From Candidatus Aminicenantota bacterium (GTDB lineage Bacteria > Acidobacteriota > Aminicenantia > UBA2199): 6,348 nucleotides of DNA. This document shows positions 1 through 4,535 of the stretch, in pieces. The translations under genes were made by a program, and so were the position numbers. Within the stretch, counting starts at the first letter, position 1. Each line of letters opens with the position of its first letter. The notes beneath the pieces were generated by a model. It saw only the letters and a list, made by a program, of their open reading frames with translations. It searched no databases and had not been told where the DNA came from. The stretch covers positions 1,814,791 through 1,821,138 of the forward strand of contig CP070627.1 of NCBI GenBank assembly GCA_020355945.1, given 5' to 3'.

Positions 1-1
1 T

Positions 2-385
2 GTTGCCCGTATTGTCAATTACTTTACGTTCCTGGCTTTATTTATTGCTTGCCTGGGTTTATTCGGCCTGGCATCTTTTATGACCGAGCAGCGAACCAGG
101 GAAATTGGGGTTCGCAAAGTTTTAGGAGCTACCGGCAGCCGTATTGTACTATTATTTATCCGGGAATTCTACAAATGGGTGTTGATTGCCAGTATCATTG
201 CCTGTCCGCTGGCCTATTATGCGATGAGTCAATGGCTGAGTAATTATGCTTTTCGCATTCCTCTTTTGTGGTGGCCCTTTGTGCTTGCCAGCGTATTGGC
301 TTTTTTCATCGCTGGTTTGACTGTCTGTTACCAGTCTATCCGGGCAGCCCATGTCAACCCCGTAGAGACCTTACGCTCCGAATAG
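2..385 (+). CDS. ABC transporter permease, MacB/FtsX type (3' end only)
   Basis: The reading frame is open from the left edge (position 2) to the TAG at 383-385 and gives 127 C-terminal residues; the real start lies outside the window. The fragment is the last FtsX-type module of a MacB-like inner-membrane permease. It shows a hydrophobic helix (about NYFTFLALFIACLGLFGLAS), then the cytoplasmic coupling motif EQRTREIGVRKVLGAT, which is the family hallmark, then two more hydrophobic helices and the typical tail VNPVETLRSE. Such proteins usually carry two MacB-periplasmic/FtsX modules in about 800 residues and act in export of envelope-active substrates or in mechanotransmission; the substrate cannot be told here. 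It is homologous to the permease starting at 4536, whose first module carries the equivalent motif KEIGIRKVTGA. The ATG at 80 is internal and is not the gene start. The family call is secure; the function is open. Confidence 0.9.
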   Translation, partial: VARIVNYFTFLALFIACLGLFGLASFMTEQRTREIGVRKVLGATGSRIVLLFIREFYKWVLIASIIACPLAYYAMSQWLSNYAFRIPLLWWPFVLASVLAFFIAGLTVCYQSIRAAHVNPVETLRSE

Positions 386-397
386 GGTAAGGATTTA

Positions 398-413
398 GAG
401 GGGCAGAGGGGCA
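398..413. repeat. 8-bp tandem repeat GAGGGGCA x2
   Basis: GAGGGGCA occurs twice head to tail just after the permease stop, at the start of a purine-rich stretch running to about 444. No function is evident; it may be replication slippage in a purine tract. Confidence 0.5.
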
Positions 414-438
414 AGTATTCTTGAGGGAAAAGGGAAAA

Positions 439-464
439 GGGGGGCAGGTTACTGTCTGCCCCCC
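439..464 (+). terminator. GC-rich hairpin after permease, possible terminator
   Basis: GGGGGGCAG (439-447) pairs perfectly with CTGCCCCCC (456-464) across an 8-base loop, giving a very stable 9-bp stem 54 bases after the permease stop. It is placed where a terminator would be expected, but no run of T follows (the next bases are ATACCC), so intrinsic termination is uncertain. It could instead protect the mRNA 3' end or be a repeated palindromic element. Confidence 0.4.
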
Positions 465-485
465 ATACCCACATAAGAATCTTAA

Positions 486-502
486 CCGGTGGTTTCCACC
501 GG
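486..502. repeat. Short perfect hairpin CCGGTGG-TTT-CCACCGG
   Basis: A 7-bp perfect stem with a 3-base loop lies 21 bases beyond the larger hairpin at 439-464. It has no T tract. Together the two hairpins may end permease transcription before the repressor promoter at 568, or may be palindromic repeat units. The structure is seen directly; the role is inferred. Confidence 0.45.
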
Positions 503-513
503 ACAGACGAAAG

Positions 514-527
514 TTCTTGGTTCTTGG
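514..527. repeat. 7-bp tandem repeat TTCTTGG x2
   Basis: TTCTTGG is repeated head to tail and runs directly into the GGGGACAGGCC element at 526-544. No function is evident. Confidence 0.45.
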
Positions 528-544
528 GGACAGGCCAATTTTTA
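526..544 (+). repeat. Left copy of inverted element flanking the repressor operon
   Basis: GGGGACAGGCCAATTTTTA here matches the reverse complement of 2692-2710 (GGTGCCAGGCTAATTTTTA) at 16 of 19 positions. The two copies face each other around the whole repressor-protease operon. GGGGACAGG-type elements are, from memory, dispersed repeats in many environmental bacterial genomes; whether that applies here needs a genome search. Confidence 0.45.
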
Positions 545-567
545 TTTAAAAAAATTATTCAGAGTAC

Positions 568-596
568 TTGACAAATGCTCCCGGGTGCGCTAAAAT
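568..596 (+). promoter_or_regulatory. Sigma-70-type promoter of the repressor-protease operon
   Basis: A perfect -35 box TTGACA (568-573) and a -10 box TAAAAT (591-596) are separated by 17 bp, the optimal spacing. Transcription should start near 603, about 48 bases before the repressor ATG. The -10 box lies inside the first CGCTA-N6-TAGCG palindrome, so a bound repressor would exclude RNA polymerase. The arrangement is matched almost base for base by the promoter at 4448-4476. Confidence 0.85.
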
Positions 597-603
597 TGTA
601 GCG
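588..603. promoter_or_regulatory. Operator palindrome 1, overlapping the -10 box
   Basis: CGCTA-AAATTG-TAGCG is a perfect 5+6+5 dyad covering the -10 hexamer and the predicted start. The same 16 bases occur at 4468-4483. It is probably the site of the BlaI-family protein encoded just downstream. The sequence differs from the classical TACA/TGTA-based bla and mec operators, although its right arm reads TGTAGCG. Confidence 0.75.
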
Positions 604-606
604 AAC

Positions 607-622
607 CGCTAAAAAAATAGCG
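607..622. promoter_or_regulatory. Operator palindrome 2
   Basis: CGCTA-AAAAAA-TAGCG is a second perfect dyad starting exactly 19 bp after the first, with a 3-bp gap (AAC). The inner arms can also be read as TAGCG-AAC-CGCTA (599-611), so the true half-site pairing is ambiguous. The site lies in the early 5' untranslated region, where a second repressor dimer would extend the block. Confidence 0.7.
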
Positions 623-650
623 ATTCGGCGTAATAAAAAAGGAGTTAAAT

Positions 651-1040
651 ATGGGTAATGAAACTGTATTGCAACTGACCCGCCGGGAAGAGGAGATCAT
701 GGATATCATCTTCCGGATGGGAGAGGCTTCGGTGGCCGATATCATGGCACACCTCACGGATTCCCCCACATCAGGTGCTGTGAGGCGGTTGTTGAATATT
801 CTTTATGCCAAAGGAGCGGTAGAGTACAGGCATGATGCAGCCAGGAAGGTTTACCGTTCGAAGATTAAACGGGATGCAGCCGGGGAAAAAGCGCTCAAAC
901 ATGTGGTAGAGACCTTCTTTTACGGTTCAGCGGCTCAGACCATGGCTTCTCTTTTCAACAACTCCAATCTAAACCTTTCCTCCGAAGAGAGACAAATGTT
1001 AAAAAACCTGATAGAAAAAGCAAAAGAAAAGGGGAGGTGA
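651..1040 (+). CDS. BlaI/MecI/CopY-family transcriptional repressor
   Basis: This 129-residue protein has the usual length and layout of a BlaI/MecI repressor. An N-terminal winged helix spans about residues 7-75, starting LTRREEEIMDIIF; SGAVRRLLNILYAKG lies in the recognition-helix region and ARKVYRSKI in the wing. A C-terminal dimerisation region covers about 80-129. In this family the partner membrane protease, directly or indirectly, causes cleavage in the C-terminal part (known for staphylococcal BlaI); the stretch ASLFNNSNLNLSSEE (99-113) is a plausible place, by analogy only. The ATG at 651 follows AAGGAG (639-644) at 6 bases. The TGA at 1038-1040 overlaps the ribosome site of the next gene, so the two are translationally close. 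Upstream palindromes suggest autorepression, and a copy of them at 4468 suggests control of the downstream permease. Nothing links it to beta-lactamase, so no bla symbol is given. Confidence 0.93.
   Translation: MGNETVLQLTRREEEIMDIIFRMGEASVADIMAHLTDSPTSGAVRRLLNILYAKGAVEYRHDAARKVYRSKIKRDAAGEKALKHVVETFFYGSAAQTMASLFNNSNLNLSSEERQMLKNLIEKAKEKGR
1032..1040 (+). promoter_or_regulatory. Ribosome binding site that decides the protease start
   Basis: GGGAGGTGA lies over the end of the repressor gene and includes its TGA stop. The GGAGG core (1033-1037) is 5 bases before the ATG at 1043, which favours that start. The in-frame GTG at 1037 would lie inside this site and is unlikely to be used. Confidence 0.75.
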
Positions 1041-1042
1041 CC

Positions 1043-2665
1043 ATGACAGCCCTTATTATAGTGATTATACTCAAGTCCCTGGTGTTGTTAATGGCGATAT
1101 TGATCTTGACCTGGTTTATGCGCCGCTCATCGGCTGCAATACGCCACCTGTACCTTTCCGCTGCTGTAATGGTATTGCTTGCACTGCCACTGGTTTCGTT
1201 AGTGATACCCTCCTGGGACATGGAGTGGTTTTCCCACCCTTTCGCTCCCGGAGATGTGAAAACAGTTGTTACTCCTGCGGAAAGGGTTGAGATACCAATG
1301 GAGTCCGATACGGGTAAGGCCCGGTTTCAGTCACCATCATCCGGGAAAAGTTCACAATTGTACTGGTTCGATTGGATTTTAGCTGTGTGGCTAGTAGGAG
1401 CTGTGGGTTTGCTTCTTCGCCTGGTGGGTGGAAAGTTTTTCGGATATTGGGTGGCCCGGAAAGCGCCGGAGATCAGCGACAAAGGTTTCATGAACACGGT
1501 GGAACAGGTGGCCCACCAATTAGGGGTCATGGAGGAAATAACCATCCTGGAATCGGATCGTTTCAATGTGCCCTTTGTGTCGGGAATACTCCGGCCGCGG
1601 CTCATCATGCCCTCTCACGCCAAAACCTGGCCGTCCCAACGTCTTAAAAACATACTTCATCATGAATTGGCCCACGTAAAAAGAAAAGACATTTTGATCC
1701 AATTCCTGGCCCAGGTGGTGTGCTGTATCTACTGGGTGAATCCCCTGGTCTGGATTTTGGAGAGGCAGTTGTTCCTGGAAAGAGAGCGCGCCTGCGACGA
1801 TATGGCGCTGGATCAAGACATCAAAGCTTCGGAATATGCCGGGCATTTAATGGAGGTATTAGAAGAAATGGGAAACAAAACCTACAATAATCTTTGGGTG
1901 ATTACCGCCATGGCCGAGGGTACGGATTTCAAAGATAGGATACTTTCTATTCTTAATCCCACGGCCCGTCGTCGTTCCCCGCAGCGGATGCATTCGCGAG
2001 CGGTGATTGTTCTGGCACTGCTTTTTCTGCTGCCTTTCGGAGCCTTCAGTCCGTGGGCAGCGGCTGATAAACCCTCTGAAGAAAGTTCACCAGCATTGGC
2101 AGCCCTGGATCCCGGGGACAGAGATGAAAGCAAGAAACCAGGAGAAACCACGGTTAAGGAAAGTAAAGAGTCCTCACAAGGTACGGGTGAGCAAAATAAA
2201 CCCCAGTTATCTTTGTTTCTAGAATTGTTGAAGAGTCCTTCAGCCAGTGTTCGGGAGCATGCTGCTTCTGCATTGGGGGAGTTGGGAGACCTCCGGGCGG
2301 TTCCGGAATTGATCAAAGCGCTTAGAGATGAAGATGCCGTTGTTCGTGAGCACGCTGCCACTGCATTGGGCAGACTGGGTGATAAGCAGGCGGTTCCGGC
2401 ATTGATCAAAGTACTTAGGGATGAAGATGCTGTTGTTCGCGAGCACGCTGCCACTGCCCTGGCCAAGCTTGGTGATAAGCAGGCGGTTCCGGCATTGATC
2501 AGAGCGCTTAGAGATGAAAATGCTGTTGTTCGTGAGCATGTGGCCAGTGCCCTGGGTAGGCTTGGTGATAAACGAGCGGTTCAACCATTGAACCAGGCCT
2601 TGCAAAAAGAAAAAAACCACAATGTGCAAGTACATATCCTCAGTGCCTTGAAAAAACTTCGCTAG
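1043..2665 (+). CDS. M56-family (BlaR1-like) membrane metalloprotease with HEAT-repeat sensor
   Basis: This 540-residue protein is the presumed signal transducer that inactivates the upstream repressor. Hydrophobic helices lie at about 4-25, 34-57 and 110-129. The zinc protease motif HELAH is at 207-211 (ligands H207 and H211, catalytic E208), followed by a hydrophobic stretch at 219-239 and the M56 signature ERERACDD at 246-253, which supplies the third ligand. A further helix at about 320-338 precedes a charged Ser/Glu/Lys-rich linker (341-388). Residues 389-540 are about five HEAT (PBS-lyase type) repeats of 31 residues with core VVREHAATALGRLGD. In BlaR1 this C-terminal position holds the extracytoplasmic penicillin-binding sensor; no SxxK/SxN sensor domain is present here, so the HEAT block probably binds a protein or another envelope ligand. 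The topology is inferred from BlaR1. The gene starts 2 bases after the repressor stop. A GTG start at 1037 would add two residues. Confidence 0.9.
   Translation: MTALIIVIILKSLVLLMAILILTWFMRRSSAAIRHLYLSAAVMVLLALPLVSLVIPSWDMEWFSHPFAPGDVKTVVTPAERVEIPMESDTGKARFQSPSSGKSSQLYWFDWILAVWLVGAVGLLLRLVGGKFFGYWVARKAPEISDKGFMNTVEQVAHQLGVMEEITILESDRFNVPFVSGILRPRLIMPSHAKTWPSQRLKNILHHELAHVKRKDILIQFLAQVVCCIYWVNPLVWILERQLFLERERACDDMALDQDIKASEYAGHLMEVLEEMGNKTYNNLWVITAMAEGTDFKDRILSILNPTARRRSPQRMHSRAVIVLALLFLLPFGAFSPWAAADKPSEESSPALAALDPGDRDESKKPGETTVKESKESSQGTGEQNKPQLSLFLELLKSPSASVREHAASALGELGDLRAVPELIKALRDEDAVVREHAATALGRLGDKQAVPALIKVLRDEDAVVREHAATALAKLGDKQAVPALIRALRDENAVVREHVASALGRLGDKRAVQPLNQALQKEKNHNVQVHILSALKKLR
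2249..2620 (+). repeat. Four 93-bp in-frame tandem repeats encoding the HEAT units
   Basis: The units begin at 2249, 2342, 2435 and 2528, an exact 93-bp period, and each encodes one 31-residue HEAT unit starting V-R-E-H. By hand alignment, units 2 and 3 agree at 81 of 93 bases, and 2378-2408 is identical to 2471-2501. A more diverged fifth unit follows with a one-codon shift (NVQVHILSAL). Such similarity at the DNA level points to recent duplication or continuing homogenisation, so copy number may vary between strains and the region may assemble badly. Confidence 0.9.
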
Positions 2666-2691
2666 ATCCCCTCGGCGAGAATAAAAATTGG

Positions 2692-2710
2692 TAAAAATTA
2701 GCCTGGCACC
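2692..2710 (-). repeat. Right copy of inverted element flanking the repressor operon
   Basis: Read on the minus strand this is GGTGCCAGGCTAATTTTTA, matching 526-544 at 16 of 19 positions in opposite orientation. It starts 27 bases after the protease stop. On the plus strand it leads into a T-rich run. Confidence 0.45.
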
Positions 2711-2733
2711 TTTTTTCTTTTTCCCTTTTTTTA
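2711..2733 (+). terminator. T-rich tract after protease gene, possible terminator
   Basis: An almost pure pyrimidine run (TTTTTTCTTTTTCCC followed by T8) begins 46 bases after the protease stop. No strong stem precedes it, only weak GGT...ACC pairing around 2690-2710, so this is at best a weak intrinsic terminator. It lies in the 99-base gap between convergent genes, where termination is needed from both sides. Confidence 0.3.
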
Positions 2734-2764
2734 TTGGAACAGAGAACCCTGGGCAAAGAAGACA

Positions 2765-4255
2765 TCAAATATTGAAGTTATTTAAGTTAGATAATCCCTG
2801 CACATACTTCTTGAAAATTTGATCTTCAGTCAAGAACAATTTTTTAATTTTTTCAAATAACATGAAACCAACCAGAACAGGAAGTATCATTATTATCCGG
2901 TTGAATAGTCTCAAAGAGAGTCTTTTGTTTTTCATTATTGCTTTAAAAGAGTTACCCTTTCTTGTTTTAAAATATTTTTTTCTTAGTTTGAATTTGATTG
3001 ACATCAATTGTTCATCATTTAAATATTTTGTCCTTATATTACAAAACGCCCCATTGTATTGTTCGTAATTATCTCGATTTATTAGAAGACCGCTCTCCAA
3101 CAATTTCTCTCTTATGAGAGTTTTCGGATAAGGGACCAGGAGTTGGATTGCGATGAAATCTACCGCTAAATCATAGGCAAATTTATAGGTTCCTTCAATA
3201 CTTTCATAATCATCGTCAGGATTTCCAATGATAAACCCTCCTGCAACAAGAATGTGGTTCTCTTTCAAAAGTTTTACTGCCTTCTTACTCTTATTTATAA
3301 TATCTCCTTTATCCAGTACCTTAAGATTCTTTTTTGATGCATTTTCTATGCCTAAGAATACGTATTTAAATCCTGCTTCAGCCATTTTTTTGACCAGGGA
3401 TTCGGAAGAAGAGATACCTATTGAACTCACTTGCACGCCGTATATTAAATCATTATGGCCATTTTTAATTATTTCTTCGCACAAATGCTCAAATTTATGA
3501 ACATCCAGGGTAATATTATCATCAGAAAAAAGTATCATCCTGGTTCCTGATCTCTTAGCATTCTCGAGGTCTCTCATCACTCGTTGGATTTTATATGTTC
3601 TAAATGATTTTCCATACATGCTTCGTATATTACAAAAATTGCATGACATAAGGCATCCCCTGGAAAATTCAGCCACATCAAAAGGAACTTTAAATACATG
3701 ATACCCCCTCCAAAGTCGTGCACTTCTATTTGGTGATTCTATCCGGTCAAGGTCTTCCAATTCTCTCTTTTTATTATGAATAAATCTTCCATTTTCCTTA
3801 AAAGATAATCCATCAACAGTCTTCAAATCTCCTCCATTTTCCAATTGATTCATTGCCTCATTGAAACTCAAATCGGATTCCCCTCTAAATATAAAATCAA
3901 AATATTCTGCATCTTTACTATCTGCAATCTCTTTGTACATCGACGTTGCATGGTAGCCGCCCAGGGCTATTTTAATATGAGGATTCAAAATTTTTATAAA
4001 TTTTGCAATTCTCACAGAGGTGTTATATTGAAATGACATGGCGCTTAAGCCCACCACATCCGGTTTCGTCTTCCTGATTGCTTCCACTACTGCTCTTTTA
4101 ACATTTTTCCGTTTAAGAACAAGATCAGCAATTTTTACAGTATGTTTCTTATCCAGGTTACCCGCAATCGAAGCCAAACCAAGATTGGGCGGTGTAATTA
4201 GATCATTGGGATACCCGCAACTTATATCGGGCATAGACATTAAAAGTATATTCAT
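2765..4255 (-). CDS. B12-binding-domain radical SAM protein
   Basis: This 496-residue protein has the two-domain layout of BchE-like radical SAM enzymes. An N-terminal Rossmann-like cobalamin-binding-type domain (about 1-150) contains TPPNLGLASIAGNL, PDVVGLSAMS and KIALGGYHAT. The radical SAM barrel (about 190-400) carries the 4Fe-4S motif C201-LMS-C205-NF-C208, then FSDDN (243-247), LGIEN (301-305) and GFIIGNPDD (340-348), all typical of the core. The C-terminal region (about 410-496) is basic and has one hydrophobic stretch (FNRIIMILPVLVGFMLF, 451-467), so the enzyme may sit at the membrane. The canonical DxHxxG cobalamin motif is absent, which is common in this class, so real B12 use is unproven. 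Relatives carry out methylations, cyclisations or rearrangements of lipids, tetrapyrroles and natural products; the substrate is unknown here. The ATG (4253-4255) follows AGGAGG (4266-4271) at 10 bases. The gene is clearly more AT-rich than its neighbours and lacks the operator palindromes. Confidence 0.92.
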   Translation of the reverse strand: MNILLMSMPDISCGYPNDLITPPNLGLASIAGNLDKKHTVKIADLVLKRKNVKRAVVEAIRKTKPDVVGLSAMSFQYNTSVRIAKFIKILNPHIKIALGGYHATSMYKEIADSKDAEYFDFIFRGESDLSFNEAMNQLENGGDLKTVDGLSFKENGRFIHNKKRELEDLDRIESPNRSARLWRGYHVFKVPFDVAEFSRGCLMSCNFCNIRSMYGKSFRTYKIQRVMRDLENAKRSGTRMILFSDDNITLDVHKFEHLCEEIIKNGHNDLIYGVQVSSIGISSSESLVKKMAEAGFKYVFLGIENASKKNLKVLDKGDIINKSKKAVKLLKENHILVAGGFIIGNPDDDYESIEGTYKFAYDLAVDFIAIQLLVPYPKTLIREKLLESGLLINRDNYEQYNGAFCNIRTKYLNDEQLMSIKFKLRKKYFKTRKGNSFKAIMKNKRLSLRLFNRIIMILPVLVGFMLFEKIKKLFLTEDQIFKKYVQGLSNLNNFNI

Positions 4256-4305
4256 TTCTACCTTTCCTCCTTAAAAACAAAGACCTATGAATAAGGTACT
4301 TCAAT

Positions 4306-4334
4306 ATTATACAAGAAATACTTTTGTATTTCAA
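4306..4334 (-). promoter_or_regulatory. Promoter of the radical SAM gene
   Basis: On the minus strand, TTGAAA (4329-4334) and a perfect TATAAT (4306-4311) are separated by 17 bp. Transcription should start near 4299, leaving a leader of about 45 bases before the ATG. No CGCTA/TAGCG palindrome lies here, so this gene appears to be outside the repressor's control. It diverges from the permease promoter at 4448. Confidence 0.8.
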
Positions 4335-4392
4335 CATTTAAGAAGAATTATTCGGCAATTTTTGTAAAAACCGCCCGTGAAGCATCCGGACC

Positions 4393-4410
4393 GTGAAACA
4401 TGTGAAACAT
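4393..4410. repeat. 9-bp tandem repeat GTGAAACAT x2
   Basis: GTGAAACAT occurs twice with no gap, between the divergent promoters and 38 bases before the permease -35 box. It could be an activator half-site pair or simple slippage; nothing in the sequence decides between them. Confidence 0.45.
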
Positions 4411-4447
4411 CTGCAAAAACTTTTTATTAAAAAAATTTCCCGGGGAC

Positions 4448-4476
4448 TTGACAAATATTTTTTTGTACGCTAAAAT
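4448..4476 (+). promoter_or_regulatory. Promoter of the second permease gene
   Basis: TTGACA (4448-4453) and TAAAAT (4471-4476) are separated by 17 bp, the same boxes and spacing as at 568-596. Similarity to the repressor promoter extends upstream through an A/T tract (from about 4419, matching from about 537) and downstream to the start codon (AGGAGGTTAAATATG against AGGAGTTAAATATG). The spacer sequences differ, so the conserved parts stand out as functional. Confidence 0.85.
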
Positions 4477-4483
4477 TGTAGCG
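4468..4483. promoter_or_regulatory. Permease operator palindrome 1
   Basis: CGCTA-AAATTG-TAGCG is identical over all 16 bases to the operator at 588-603 and sits at the same place over the -10 box. This is the strongest single piece of evidence that one repressor serves both promoters. Confidence 0.75.
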
Positions 4484-4486
4484 TAT

Positions 4487-4502
4487 CGCTAAAAATTTAG
4501 CG
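4487..4502. promoter_or_regulatory. Permease operator palindrome 2
   Basis: CGCTA-AAAATT-TAGCG is a perfect dyad 19 bp after the first, again with a 3-bp gap (TAT). It corresponds in position to the operator at 607-622. Confidence 0.7.
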
Positions 4503-4505
4503 TAG

Positions 4506-4521
4506 AGCTAAAAAAATAGCG
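4506..4521. promoter_or_regulatory. Permease operator palindrome 3
   Basis: AGCTA-AAAAAA-TAGCG keeps the 19-bp pitch and 3-bp gap (TAG) with one mismatch in the left arm. It ends directly before the ribosome site AAGGAGGT (4523-4530). The repressor's own operon has no recognisable third copy. Confidence 0.6.
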
Positions 4522-4535
4522 AAAGGAGGTTAAAT

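Noticed and set aside
49..243. A 64-codon plus-strand frame overlapping the left permease end.
   Set aside because: It lies in another frame of the conserved FtsX-type coding sequence and has no domain.
626..641. A possible third operator at the repressor promoter, continuing the 19-bp pitch.
   Set aside because: The bases CGGCG-TAATAA-AAAAG do not form a dyad and match the motif in too few positions.
1882..2466. A 194-codon open frame on the minus strand opposite the protease gene.
   Set aside because: It is a shadow of the HEAT-repeat coding strand: low-complexity, repeat-driven, with no recognisable domain and no sensible ribosome site.
2240..2635. A 131-codon minus-strand frame opposite the HEAT repeats.
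   Set aside because: It repeats with the same 93-bp period as the real coding frame, and the sense frame gives a clear domain while this one does not.
4363..4381. A possible hairpin or copy of the 2692-2710 element in GGCAATTTTTGTAAAAACC.
   Set aside because: The resemblance is mostly A/T tracts and the pairing is weak; it cannot be told from base composition.
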